Numbered from the stretch's first letter, positions 14,161 to 22,069 are shown. The stretch: 32,160 bases of DNA from an uncultured Alphaproteobacteria bacterium (GCA_934255455.1 CAKQNS010000008.1:1-32160); one strand, 5' to 3'. Translations and numbers: made by a program. The notes: a model not told the origin generated them from the letters alone.

Positions 14161-14619
14161 ATGAAACTGAATGCATTGATGGATAATTTCGGCGCACGCG
14201 CGGACACAAAACGCGTTGGTCGTGGTATGGGTTCGGGCTATGGCAAAACATCTGGCCGTGGTAACAAGGGGCAGAAATCGCGCAGTGGTTCCCGCAAACA
14301 GGCAACATTCCAAGGTGGGCAGATGCCGATTTTGCGTCGTTTCCCGAAATTCGGATTTAACAATCCGTTTGCCAAGGAATATGCAACAATCAACCTGGGC
14401 GATATTGAAAAGTTTATCGCATCGGGCAAAATTGATGCAAAATCACCAATCACAATTGACACATTGATGGCTGCTAAAATCATCAATCGTAAAATGTCTG
14501 GATTAAAGGTTTTGGCCAAAGGCGAAATCAAATCGTCTGTGAACATCATTGCCGACAAATGGTCCAAAACGGCCGAGGCAGCGATTGTGAAAGCCGGTGG
14601 TACAATCACAAACAAATAA
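14161..14619 (+). CDS. rplO: 50S ribosomal protein L15
   Basis: L15 is a late-assembly 23S rRNA binder. The 152-residue product has the glycine/arginine-rich extended N-terminal arm KRVGRGMGSGYGKTSGRGNKGQKSRSGSRKQATFQGGQMPILRRFPKFGF, unmistakable for the family. A globular C-terminal domain follows, with SGLKVLAKGEIKSSVNIIADKWSKTAEAAIVKAGGTI. The ATG at 14161 follows AAAAGGAAAAAA. It is 57 bases before secY, with a 10-base-pair hairpin between. Confidence 0.98.
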   Translation: MKLNALMDNFGARADTKRVGRGMGSGYGKTSGRGNKGQKSRSGSRKQATFQGGQMPILRRFPKFGFNNPFAKEYATINLGDIEKFIASGKIDAKSPITIDTLMAAKIINRKMSGLKVLAKGEIKSSVNIIADKWSKTAEAAIVKAGGTITNK

Positions 14620-14628
14620 TCCGTACAA

Positions 14629-14652
14629 ATGTTCCCCGAGGCCGGGGAACAT
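14629..14652 (+). promoter_or_regulatory. perfect hairpin in the rplO-secY spacer
   Basis: ATGTTCCCCG (14629-14638) pairs perfectly with CGGGGAACAT (14643-14652) around AGGC, the most stable-looking hairpin within the ribosomal cluster. It is followed by AATCTGG, so it lacks the U-tract of an intrinsic terminator. It may protect the 3' end of the rplO message or tune SecY expression. Confidence 0.5.
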
Positions 14653-14676
14653 AATCTGGTCAAGGGTTAGCAACGC

Positions 14677-15993
14677 ATGAAATTTTTGAAGAACTTTTTT
14701 GGGAACCTGTCTGATTTACAAAAACGTATTTTGTTCACATTGGGGGCGTTGATTGTATATCGTGTGGGTTCGTTTATTCCGCTGCCGGGCGTGAATGCGT
14801 CGGCGGTTTTGCATTTGTTCACTGGCGAGGGCAGTGGCATGATGGGAATGTTCGATATGTTCTCGGGCGGCTCGTTGTCGCGTATGTCTGTGCTGGCCTT
14901 GAACATTTTCCCGTACATTTCGGCATCGATTGTGTTGCAGTTATTGACCGCAACCAGCAAAAGTTTGACCGAATTGCGCAAAGAGGGTGAATCTGGTCGT
15001 GTAAAAATTAACCAATACACGCGTTATCTGGCCGTGTTTTTGGCCGTGGTCCAGGGTTGGGCCGTGGTGCGTGGGTTGGAAATTATGGCACCGGTCAATG
15101 GGGTTGCGGCGGTTGTAAACCCGGGCTTTGCGTTTGAATTGTCGGCAATTATTGCATTAGTCGGCGGCACGGTATTTGTTATGTGGTTGGCGGAACAAAT
15201 TACCGCACGCGGTATTGGCCAGGGCGCATCACTGTTGATTTTCGCCGGTATCATCGCCGAAATTCCGGGCGGCATTGCCAAGATTTTCAGCCTGGGGTCG
15301 GTTGGTCAGATGTCACCAGCGATGATTATGTTGGTCATTGCGTTTGTTATCGGCATTGTTGCGTTGATTGCGTTCTTTGAACAGGCGCAGCGTCGCATCC
15401 AAATTCTGTATCCACGCCAGGTTATGGCAAACGGTGTTATGAATACAAATGCGTCATATTTACCGATAAAGGTTAATATGTCTGGCGTTATGGGACCGGT
15501 GTTTGCGGCCAGTATTATGATGTTGCCCGCGTTTGTGCAGCGTTTCGTACAAAGCGAAAATTTGTTTGTGCAACAGATTATGGGCTTCTTTACATACGGC
15601 ACTTGGTCTTATATTATCACATACACGATTTTGATTGCATTCTTTGCGTATTTCCAAACCGCGGTGATATTTAATTCCGAAGAGACCAGCACAAACCTGA
15701 AAAATGCCGGTGGATATATTCCGGGCGTACGTCCAGGCGAACAGACCATCCACTATCTGGACGCGGTCGTGTCGCGTACAACAGCAATTGGTGTTTTGTA
15801 TCTGATTGTGGTTTGCGTATTGCCAATTATTCTGAACACGCATTTCGGTATGCCATTGATGATTGGCGGCACCAGTGTTCTGATTGTGGCGGGCGTGGTA
15901 TTGGACACAATGAACCAGGTTCAATCGTACTTGGTTGCCAAACAGTACGGCAGTGTCATTAAATCGGCACAAAAGAAAGGACGTTTCCGTTAA
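14677..15993 (+). CDS. secY: preprotein translocase subunit SecY
   Basis: SecY is the channel of the Sec translocon, exporting and inserting proteins at the inner membrane. The 438-residue length fits, with about ten hydrophobic helices. Family blocks include FIPLPGVNASAV, the early GGSLSRMSVLALNIFPYISASIVLQLL (TM2), LRKEGESGRVKINQYTRYLAV (cytosolic loop), RGIGQGASLLIFAGIIAEIPGG, and the C-terminal IPGVRPGEQTIHYLDAVVSRTTAIG (ribosome-binding loop region). The ATG at 14677 follows CAAGGG. In most relatives adk follows; here there is instead a 167-base gap with a promoter, then rpsM. The many exported proteins downstream are presumably clients. Confidence 0.99.
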   Translation: MKFLKNFFGNLSDLQKRILFTLGALIVYRVGSFIPLPGVNASAVLHLFTGEGSGMMGMFDMFSGGSLSRMSVLALNIFPYISASIVLQLLTATSKSLTELRKEGESGRVKINQYTRYLAVFLAVVQGWAVVRGLEIMAPVNGVAAVVNPGFAFELSAIIALVGGTVFVMWLAEQITARGIGQGASLLIFAGIIAEIPGGIAKIFSLGSVGQMSPAMIMLVIAFVIGIVALIAFFEQAQRRIQILYPRQVMANGVMNTNASYLPIKVNMSGVMGPVFAASIMMLPAFVQRFVQSENLFVQQIMGFFTYGTWSYIITYTILIAFFAYFQTAVIFNSEETSTNLKNAGGYIPGVRPGEQTIHYLDAVVSRTTAIGVLYLIVVCVLPIILNTHFGMPLMIGGTSVLIVAGVVLDTMNQVQSYLVAKQYGSVIKSAQKKGRFR

Positions 15994-16018
15994 AGATGGC
16001 GGCAACGCAAAACAAGAT

Positions 16019-16046
16019 TTGACTTTTGTCGCGTTGTGGATAAAAT
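16019..16046 (+). promoter_or_regulatory. candidate promoter of rpsM-rpsK
   Basis: TTGACT (16019-16024, 5 of 6) and TAAAAT (16041-16046, 5 of 6) are separated by 16 bases, starting 26 bases after the secY stop. Transcription would begin near 16053, leaving a leader of about 108 bases. Confidence 0.55.
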
Positions 16047-16063
16047 AACACGGCAAAATAAAA

Positions 16064-16138
16064 TACCCGTGGTTCTGGACGGCAGGCCCCCGGGGAAACA
16101 GCAGAGCAGGGGCGTGCATACACGCACAACCCATGGTA
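16064..16138 (+). promoter_or_regulatory. rpsM leader fold
   Basis: TACC (16064-16067) and GGTT (16071-16074) pair with AACC (16128-16131) and GGTA (16135-16138) across a 3x3 internal loop. Inside is GCGTG (16112-16116)/CACGC (16121-16125) with a CATA loop. The closing stem ends about ten bases before the AAAAGGAAAA site of rpsM. In E. coli S4 represses the alpha operon through a leader pseudoknot upstream of rpsM; equivalence here is inference. Confidence 0.35.
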
Positions 16139-16160
16139 ATAATAAAAAGGAAAATAAAAA

Positions 16161-16538
16161 ATGGCACGTATAGCAGGTGTTAACATTCCGACAGAAAAGC
16201 GTATTGAAATTGCGCTGCGCTATATTCATGGTATCGGGCCGGCCAAATCTGCCCAGATTTGCAAGGCATTGAAGCTGAAAGATGGTTTGCGCGCGAAAGA
16301 CTTGACTGACGAGGATGTTGTTAAAATTTCGAATTACATTGAACAAAACTTCAAGGTCGAAGGTGATGTTCGTCGCGAGGTTGCAATGAACATCAAACGT
16401 TTACAGGACTTGAAAACATACCGTGGCATTCGTCACCGTAACCGTTTGCCGGTCCGTGGTCAGCGCACCCAGACAAACGCTCGTACCCGCAAGGGCAAAC
16501 GCGTGGTTGTTGCAGGTTCCGCAACCAAGGGTAAATAA
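16161..16538 (+). CDS. rpsM: 30S ribosomal protein S13
   Basis: S13 bridges the subunits and contacts P-site tRNA through its basic C-terminal tail. The 125-residue protein starts MARIAGVNIPTEKRIEIALRYIHGIGPAKSAQICKAL (helix-two-turn-helix). It ends with YRGIRHRNRLPVRGQRTQTNARTRKGKR plus a short VVVAGSATKGK tail, all diagnostic. The ATG at 16161 follows AAAAGGAAAA. It is the first gene of an alpha-type block reduced to rpsM and rpsK in this window. A 165-base structured spacer, far longer than the usual few bases, separates it from rpsK. Confidence 0.98.
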   Translation: MARIAGVNIPTEKRIEIALRYIHGIGPAKSAQICKALKLKDGLRAKDLTDEDVVKISNYIEQNFKVEGDVRREVAMNIKRLQDLKTYRGIRHRNRLPVRGQRTQTNARTRKGKRVVVAGSATKGK

Positions 16539-16640
16539 AATTTAATCTAATGCCTCGTCTGCTTGATGTTGGCGCGCTCGTGTAGCATTTGTACACTTCG
16601 CTTACCAACATCGGCGCATCCAAAGCATTATCTTAAATTT
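16538..16640 (+). ncRNA. structured RNA element in the rpsM-rpsK spacer
   Basis: Nested complementarity suggests a compact fold. P1 is AAATTTAA (16538-16545) with TTAAATTT (16633-16640), continued after a 2x2 internal loop by TAATGC (16548-16553) with GCATTA (16625-16630). P2 is GATGTTGG (16565-16572) with CCAACATC (16605-16612). P3 is GCG (16574-16576) with CGC (16599-16601), and P4 is GTGTA (16580-16584) with TACAC (16592-16596). P1 begins immediately at the rpsM stop codon. It is most likely a cis-acting mRNA element controlling rpsK or processing; no known class is recognised, and a separate sRNA is possible. Confidence 0.45.
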
Positions 16641-16703
16641 ATCAATAAGGTAGAGATTAACACGACAGTTAATTGAAGACATCTAACAAAGGTTAAAAAT
16701 AAA

Positions 16704-17087
16704 ATGGCAGTAACAAAAGCTAAAAAGAAAGTGGTAAAAAAAGTATCGCACGGCATTGCACATGTTGTTGCGACGAATAACAACACACGTATCACCATTA
16801 CGGATCAATCGGGTGCCGTGCTGACATGGGCGACCGCCGGTGCGAATAATTTCAAGGGCGCCAAAAAGTCCACACCGTATGCAGCGACCGTCGTCGCAGA
16901 CGCAGTTGGCAAAAAAGTTGCCGAAATGGGTATGAAAACGGTTGATGTTTTGATGCGTGGCATTGGCCAGGGTCGCGAATCTGCTGTTCGTGGTTTGGCG
17001 AATGCGGGCTTGATTGTTCAGTCCATCACAGACACAACGCGCATTCCACATAATGGTTGCCGTCCAAAGAAAGTGCGCCGCGTCTAA
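16704..17087 (+). CDS. rpsK: 30S ribosomal protein S11
   Basis: S11 lies in the 30S platform near the Shine-Dalgarno helix. The 127-residue product has HVVATNNNTRITITDQSGAVLTWATAGANNFKGAKKSTPYAATVVAD. The C-terminal signature is GRESAVRGLANAGLIVQSITDTTRIPHNGCRPKKVRRV. The usual KGPGPGRES reads RGIGQGRES here, a mild divergence in the rRNA-contact turn. The ATG at 16704 follows AAAGGTTAAAAA. Instead of the usual rpsD or rpoA and rplQ, the gene is followed by hairpins and an intrinsic terminator, so the cluster ends here. Confidence 0.97.
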   Translation: MAVTKAKKKVVKKVSHGIAHVVATNNNTRITITDQSGAVLTWATAGANNFKGAKKSTPYAATVVADAVGKKVAEMGMKTVDVLMRGIGQGRESAVRGLANAGLIVQSITDTTRIPHNGCRPKKVRRV

Positions 17088-17100
17088 GTTAAATATAATA

Positions 17101-17160
17101 ACACATCTATGTGTCGGACGGGTTGCTCGTGCAGGTCTGCCGCACCACGCAATCCGTCCG
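17101..17160 (+). promoter_or_regulatory. hairpins downstream of rpsK
   Basis: ACACAT-CT-ATGTGT (17101-17114) resembles a shortened CTATATGG element. It is followed directly by a 12-base-pair stem: CGGACGGGTTGC (17115-17126) with GCAATCCGTCCG (17149-17160), one G-T wobble, and an inner GTGC/GCAC. No T-run follows. It may stabilise the 3' end of the ribosomal transcript ahead of the terminator. Confidence 0.4.
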
Positions 17161-17192
17161 TTCGCATATCTGTATCATTCTCTTTAATTTTG

Positions 17193-17220
17193 AACCGCCC
17201 CGTTTGGGGTGGTTGTTTTA
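17193..17220 (+). terminator. intrinsic terminator ending the ribosomal cluster
   Basis: AACCGCCCC (17193-17201) pairs with GGGGTGGTT (17206-17214), with one G-T pair and a GTTT loop, followed by GTTTTA. It lies 105 bases after the rpsK stop and just before the AT-rich promoter of the next gene. Confidence 0.8.
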
Positions 17221-17268
17221 TGCATTATTCATCGCTATAAAAAAACGAAAATCGCGGTACGAAAAGGC

Positions 17269-17297
17269 TTGCAGTAGATTTTTGCGCCATATATAAT
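17269..17297 (+). promoter_or_regulatory. candidate promoter of cassette A
   Basis: TTGCAG (17269-17274) and a perfect TATAAT (17292-17297) are separated by 17 bases. The leader to the GTG start is about 47 bases and contains TTTACCG (17309-17315) paired with CGGTAAA (17333-17339), leaving GGGGG as the ribosome binding site just after the stem. Confidence 0.5.
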
Positions 17298-17350
17298 ATC
17301 GCCAAGGGTTTACCGCAATATACAATTTTTATCGGTAAATTGGGGGAAAA

Positions 17351-17677
17351 GTGAAACAGATATTAGTGATTTTGTCGCTGCTGTTAGGTGCATCGTTTTG
17401 CAATGATGGCGCGTATGCTAATATTGCATCCAAAGAATACGTTGTAAAATTATCTGATGTCAAAGAATCACTGAGTAATAAAACCGATACGTTGGATGAA
17501 ACATCAACAACAGCACAATATCCCAGTGCAAAAAGTGTGTATGATAATTTAGCATATCGCGTTGATGTGCGCGACAGCGCCGATCAAACGTTGGCTGGAA
17601 AATACACGGTGTCTGGCGAATTTATTGTTCCAAACCAGCCATTACCCACAGTTCAAACAATAACGGAGACAGAATAG
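17351..17677 (+). CDS. small secreted protein, cassette A
   Basis: Function unknown. The 108-residue product has an apparent signal peptide (MKQILVILSLLLGASFCNDGAYA) and a mature part of about 85 residues. That part is strongly similar to the second small protein at 29611: SNKTDTL, QYP-AK-VYD-L-YRVD-RD-A-QTLAGKYTVSGE and VP-QPLPT are shared. The start is GTG 17351 after GGGGGAAAA; no ATG gives the signal peptide. The ASKEYV...LS opening resembles short coiled or stalk-forming segments, which is inference only. The stop is one base before the next gene, whose ribosome binding site lies inside this gene, so the two are translationally linked. They probably act together outside the cytoplasmic membrane. 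Confidence 0.8.
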   Translation: MKQILVILSLLLGASFCNDGAYANIASKEYVVKLSDVKESLSNKTDTLDETSTTAQYPSAKSVYDNLAYRVDVRDSADQTLAGKYTVSGEFIVPNQPLPTVQTITETE

Positions 17678-17678
17678 T

Positions 17679-18974
17679 ATGCGTCGCATATTTGTGACCA
17701 TTTTGTCTGCATTGTGTGTATTGTTCACAAATGTTTCTGTGTTTGCAGAACCGGGCAATGTTGTGGGTGGCGCGCCGATTGTCAATGTTAAATATATCCA
17801 TGATTTGATTCAGCACGAGTGGGGTGTTCGGGTTCCGTATAACCCAGAATTAAAAAATCCGTTGGTGGCGGCAAATATGCGATATTTACTGACGGCGGTT
17901 GATGCCGCAAACAGTCACATGGGAACCAGTACGCAATATCGTGAAACCCAATATGCGACGGATTATGCGGCCAACACAAATGTCACAATCCAGGCGGTAC
18001 GCACGTTGATTGTATCGTCTAAATATCATTTTACTGCGACGACAACCAGTGATACGACCGCGTTCAGTTTTGTGATAAACGCGGCCGGCAAATTTTCTGT
18101 GGATTGGGGTGACGGCACGGCGGAAAAAATCGCAAAATATAACACCAGTGCCAGGACGCTGACGCATCAATATGCCACGGCTGGGGTGTATGAAGTTCGT
18201 ATTGGTGGGGTTGCGACCGCATACGCTGCGCCCAACGGCAAGAATACCGCGATTTCATTTGAATCTAATAAAAATCTGGCAAAAATTTCAGGCAGTTTGG
18301 GCCGTATATTTCCCATGGTCGGCACGGATATGCCTGTGTTTTTCAGAATGTTTCACGAATGCACAAATCTGAAAGGCGAAATCCCGGGCGAGTTGTTTTC
18401 GGGCCTGGTTGGCGCACCGGTCAAGGGAATGTTTCAAGATTTATTTAATCATTGCATTGGGTTGACGGGGACAATTCCCCCAGAATTGTTTGCCGGAATC
18501 CAGGGCGCGCCCGCAGAAAGTATGTTTCGGTCCACGTTTGCAAACTGTCTGAATTTGCGCGGTGAAATTCCAGGGACGTTGTTTTCGGGAATTGTGGGTG
18601 CGCCGGCCCCGTATATGTTCCGATATACATTTGCCAGCAGCAGCAAGTTTTCAAAAATTCAACCGGGATTATTTTCAGGAATTTCTGGTGCGCCGGCCAA
18701 CGATATGTACCTGGGGACGTTCTATAACGGATACGGGTTGTCTGGGGAAATACCGGTCGGGTTGTTCGGCAATATATCCGGGCCATTGGCACAGCATATG
18801 TTTGACACAACGTTCTATCGTTGTCGTAATTTAACCGGGCCGTCGGCGCGAAATCCTGATGGTGTGCCGTTGTATGAACAGTTTTCAAATGCCCAGGCAA
18901 CACATGTAATGCACATGTACACAGAAGACACCAAATTGTCAGACTATGCCAATATTCCAGATGCGTGGAAATAG
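17679..18974 (+). CDS. secreted PKD-like and LTGEIP-repeat protein, cassette A
   Basis: Function unknown; probably a surface or periplasmic protein. The 431-residue product has a signal peptide (MRRIFVTILSALCVLFTNVSVFA). A conserved region of about 90 residues (IVNVKYIH, EWG, ELKNP, AANMRYLL, YAT, AVRTLI) follows. Next is a PKD-like beta domain with WGDGT at residues 143-147 and TLTHQYATAGVYEVRIGG. Residues 231-384 are five 31-residue repeats (pattern LTGEIPxxLFxGIxGAPxxxMFxxTFxxC). A degenerate cap ends LSDYANIPDAWK. The repeat recalls BspA/DUF285-type leucine-rich repeats. No membrane anchor or sorting motif is visible. The ATG at 17679 follows ACGGAGA. A bidirectional terminator follows directly. 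Confidence 0.8.
   Translation: MRRIFVTILSALCVLFTNVSVFAEPGNVVGGAPIVNVKYIHDLIQHEWGVRVPYNPELKNPLVAANMRYLLTAVDAANSHMGTSTQYRETQYATDYAANTNVTIQAVRTLIVSSKYHFTATTTSDTTAFSFVINAAGKFSVDWGDGTAEKIAKYNTSARTLTHQYATAGVYEVRIGGVATAYAAPNGKNTAISFESNKNLAKISGSLGRIFPMVGTDMPVFFRMFHECTNLKGEIPGELFSGLVGAPVKGMFQDLFNHCIGLTGTIPPELFAGIQGAPAESMFRSTFANCLNLRGEIPGTLFSGIVGAPAPYMFRYTFASSSKFSKIQPGLFSGISGAPANDMYLGTFYNGYGLSGEIPVGLFGNISGPLAQHMFDTTFYRCRNLTGPSARNPDGVPLYEQFSNAQATHVMHMYTEDTKLSDYANIPDAWK
18369..18830 (+). repeat. five coding repeats of about 93 bases, cassette A
   Basis: These are tandem in-frame units of 31, 31, 31, 30 and 31 residues. Unit 4 is the most degenerate (FSKIQPGLFSGISGAPANDMY). They share the consensus of the 14 units in cassette B but are more diverged from one another. 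Confidence 0.8.
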
Positions 18975-18998
18975 AAAACGCCCCGACGGGGCGTTTTT
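18975..18998. terminator. bidirectional intrinsic terminator
   Basis: AAAACGCCCC (18975-18984) pairs with GGGGCGTTTT (18988-18997) around GAC, with A- and T-runs on either side, so it can end transcription in both directions. It separates cassette A from the convergent minus-strand gene, whose stop lies at 19000. Confidence 0.85.
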
Positions 18999-18999
18999 A

Positions 19000-21900
19000 T
19001 CAGAACTGTGTATCGGTACATGTTTCGGTCGGTTCGCTCCATGTTTTACAGTATGGTTCGCCAAATGCCGGTGTTTTTGTGTCGGCACATTGGGTGCGTT
19101 TGATACAGCGATGGCATTCCAGTGTTTCCCAATTATATTTTGTGGTCACATATTCTTTGAAATTCCACTGTTCTACTTTGGCCTCGCCCGACAAAGTGCG
19201 TTCCATAACATTGCGCGTACCAGGGTTGGAATTGTATCCGTTTATACCACCATTGACCGCCAGGCCGACGGCACCGGCCCCAATACCAACACCCGCCGCC
19301 GTGGCAATGGATGCACTGGTCGCCAACGATGCTGCCGTCGCCGCCGCCCCAGCCGCAGATGCCGCCGTAGTTGTGGCAGAAATAGTTGCCGCAGTTGTTG
19401 CTAATGCTGCCCCTGTGGCCGCACTGGCCGTACTGCCTGCCGTCAACGCCGCCGCGGCCGTCGCCGCACCGGCCGACATTCCAGTGGTGACCGCCGTGGT
19501 TCCGCCGGCGGCTGCAAATGCGGCAGTACCAGCCGCCGTGGCAATAGCGCCTGCACCCGCGGTAAATACACTGACCACAACAACCGCTATGGCAACGGCA
19601 ATTGCAGATACAATCACACCACCCAGGCCGCGCGGTGGGGCCTTGGATTTTGGCAGCGTCGAAACATCAGCCAGGCCAACACACGATATACGACCGGCCT
19701 CGCGGCGGGCATCTTTGTCATTTTCATCACGAGCGGCACTCATACGGTCGGCGATGGTCACATAGTCTTGCAACATTTTGGTTTGCAACGCGTCGTATTG
19801 TTTATAGTAATTATCCTGGGCTGCTTTTAATGCACTGTGTGCGATTTTAATACGCGTAGATCTGGTCAGGTTCGGGAAACGCGCAACGCGTTCGGTGCTG
19901 ACACCCTCTAATTTACGGCCGGCCACACAATACTGAACCGTTGGGTCTGATTCCACAGCCGCAATTGCACCATTGACGGTGCTTTGCAATGCCGCAATTT
20001 CATTTTCAATGCGCAGTCTTTGTTCCTCGTTTGCACCTTCGTCTTGGGCCTGGGCCAGATATTCATCAACCCCAATCAATTTACCATCGGAATCCAGATC
20101 CAGACTTTCCCAATAAATCACACCATCCAGCACACCCGAAAACGGTGTAATTGGTCCAACGGCACCATCGCCGGTGGCACCAACAACGCGCCCCAGTTCC
20201 GTGTCGCTAATTTGCGAAACATCCGTGCGACATTTATTATAATCAATGGCCAGTTCATTGTTGTCATTCAATACGTATTCGCAAATTCTATACCGCAGCG
20301 AACGTGCCCCAATATTATCAGACAACATAAAATTGTTGCAATTATCGGCATCGCCACATACGCGTATCATCGCCTGGTCCACGGCACTTTGGCATTTTGC
20401 CAACATGTTTGTATCAATATTCAACATAATACCCTGGGCCATGGTGGCCAATTGTTCATACACGGCATTATCGCGCACATTTTCGGTGCCGTATACTTTC
20501 TGGCACCCGGTCAGTTTGTCATACGGGCACATACGAATAATCGTGTCGGTATCCAGACCAACACACTGGGTATAATCAGATCCACACCGGTCCGCGGATT
20601 GTAAACATTTGCGAACCTCGGTCGTACAGGTATCAACACGCATTGCCGCCAGACGCGCCACAACATAATCCCAAATTTTTGATTTTTCGGCGGTTGCGAT
20701 ACTGGTTGGGTCAATGCCACATGTCGTCATTGGCCCGCGACAGAAATTCAGCATGGTACCCGGCCGTGTTAAACACATATCGTATGAGCCATCGGGGTCA
20801 TTCGGGTCAATGTTATCGTGGCACGCGGTTTGAAAACATTCGGAAATATTTTTCGCACAATTTTGGCGGGCATTGTTTTCGGCAATCAATTCGGCCGATT
20901 TAATCGTTGTGGCAGATTCGCGCAAAAAAGTATCCCACACTTTGTCGGCGACATTCGTGCATTGTTTTGTCACGCCATCGCACAACGGTTTTTTACCCGA
21001 TAATATTTCAAAAGTGCCTGCCGATATTTTAACACTGGTCGTGCCGGTACCAATAGAATAACCGCTGACCTGACCGCGACGCGATTTATTATCGTCGGTT
21101 GGATTGACTATTGAAACCGATGTGCATTTTGAAAAATCATCACCACATTCGGCGGTGGTCATCATACACTTTTTGAATTCAATCGTGCATTGCCCCAGGT
21201 CATATTTATTCGCATCGCGATATTGTTCCAACGCCGCATCACGCAGGGCCTTTTCCGCCGCCGCCAATTTAGTTTCGCTGGCACTGCGACTTTGTTTCAA
21301 ACTGTTTTCGTACGCCAGGCAATCCGATTTAATGCTTTGCGTATATAAACTTTTCAGCATTTGAATTTGACCGGCACATTCGGGTACGCGTTCAATACAT
21401 GCGTCGGTTGCGGTTCGGTACAATGCTGTGCCATATTCGCCCGCATCGGTTTCTGTTTGGGATGCCGGCGCATCATCCCATAATGATAAATCCAACCCAG
21501 AATTTGTGACACCCGATATGGCATCAAAATCATCCTTGACAGATTCAACACCGGTTGTTGCCAACGCATACGATTTCGCATCGCGCTTTTGAATTTCGGC
21601 AAATTCGGCATCCAACGTTTTTATTTTGTCATTGCATTGGCACCGCCCACCATTGGCGTTTTCCAGAATGCAAAAAGTATCCATACATCCATTATATTTT
21701 TGCTGGCATTCGGCATTGATAACCGAATTAGTTGCCGCCGCCGAAACATTACCACCGGCATTTACCACACGTTGGGTTGCACCGGCACGCGCCGCAACGG
21801 TTGGCGTTGCCGTGGTTTTAGATGTGGTGGTATTTTTTGCGGTGGTTTTCGCCGCGCGCGCTGCAACCGCCGGGACGCCGGAATTCGTTGCCTTGGGTGC

Positions 21901-22020
21901 GGACGCCGTGGCGGTTGCGGCACGCGCAACGCGTGCACGCGTTGTCACATTTTGGGCCGCAACGGATGAATCCATCAATACCCCAAAAACAAATAAAATC
22001 GCAATTATTATTCTTTTCAT
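19000..22020 (-). CDS. large cysteine-rich exported protein, paralog 1
   Basis: Function unknown. The 1006-residue product starts at ATG 22020 (MKRIIIAILFVFGVLMDSSVAAQ, a signal peptide). A GTG at 22074 is in frame but would bury the signal peptide behind MVKICCN and falls in a hairpin. Residues ~24-100 are Ala/Thr-rich with the motif TPTVAARAGATQRVV. Then comes ECQQKYNGCMDTFC (Cys 105, 112, 117) with GGRCQC, and many spaced cysteines through ~750, suggesting a disulfide-bonded periplasmic or surface protein. Residues ~790-925 are an extreme Ala/Gly/Thr-rich hydrophobic block. The C-terminus has CHRC, CADTK and WSEPTETCTDTQF. It is a close paralog of the upstream gene and likely shares its transcript. 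Confidence 0.8.
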   Translation of the reverse strand: MKRIIIAILFVFGVLMDSSVAAQNVTTRARVARAATATASAPKATNSGVPAVAARAAKTTAKNTTTSKTTATPTVAARAGATQRVVNAGGNVSAAATNSVINAECQQKYNGCMDTFCILENANGGRCQCNDKIKTLDAEFAEIQKRDAKSYALATTGVESVKDDFDAISGVTNSGLDLSLWDDAPASQTETDAGEYGTALYRTATDACIERVPECAGQIQMLKSLYTQSIKSDCLAYENSLKQSRSASETKLAAAEKALRDAALEQYRDANKYDLGQCTIEFKKCMMTTAECGDDFSKCTSVSIVNPTDDNKSRRGQVSGYSIGTGTTSVKISAGTFEILSGKKPLCDGVTKQCTNVADKVWDTFLRESATTIKSAELIAENNARQNCAKNISECFQTACHDNIDPNDPDGSYDMCLTRPGTMLNFCRGPMTTCGIDPTSIATAEKSKIWDYVVARLAAMRVDTCTTEVRKCLQSADRCGSDYTQCVGLDTDTIIRMCPYDKLTGCQKVYGTENVRDNAVYEQLATMAQGIMLNIDTNMLAKCQSAVDQAMIRVCGDADNCNNFMLSDNIGARSLRYRICEYVLNDNNELAIDYNKCRTDVSQISDTELGRVVGATGDGAVGPITPFSGVLDGVIYWESLDLDSDGKLIGVDEYLAQAQDEGANEEQRLRIENEIAALQSTVNGAIAAVESDPTVQYCVAGRKLEGVSTERVARFPNLTRSTRIKIAHSALKAAQDNYYKQYDALQTKMLQDYVTIADRMSAARDENDKDARREAGRISCVGLADVSTLPKSKAPPRGLGGVIVSAIAVAIAVVVVSVFTAGAGAIATAAGTAAFAAAGGTTAVTTGMSAGAATAAAALTAGSTASAATGAALATTAATISATTTAASAAGAAATAASLATSASIATAAGVGIGAGAVGLAVNGGINGYNSNPGTRNVMERTLSGEAKVEQWNFKEYVTTKYNWETLECHRCIKRTQCADTKTPAFGEPYCKTWSEPTETCTDTQF

Positions 22021-22030
22021 TACCGCCAAG

Positions 22031-22069
22031 AAAAATCTGTTATTATCGTGACGATTACAACAGATTTTT
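22031..22069 (-). promoter_or_regulatory. hairpin between the two cysteine-rich genes
   Basis: AAAAATCTGTT (22031-22041) pairs perfectly with AACAGATTTTT (22059-22069). Read on the minus strand, the stem ends in a short T-run eleven bases before the ATG of paralog 1, so it could act as an attenuator or partial terminator between the two genes. Confidence 0.55.

Noticed and set aside
14629..14652. The rplO-secY hairpin as an intrinsic terminator
   Set aside because: The stem is perfect but is followed by AATCTGG, not a U-tract, and secY starts only 25 bases later.
17088..17350. A tRNA or rpoA remnant after rpsK
   Set aside because: No cloverleaf or RNA polymerase alpha motif could be found; the stretch is explained by hairpins, a terminator and a promoter.
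18965..19765. An Ala/Pro-rich + strand open frame facing cysteine-rich paralog 1
   Set aside because: It is the reverse-complement reading of the Ala/Gly-rich block, starts inside the terminator region, and has no ribosome binding site.
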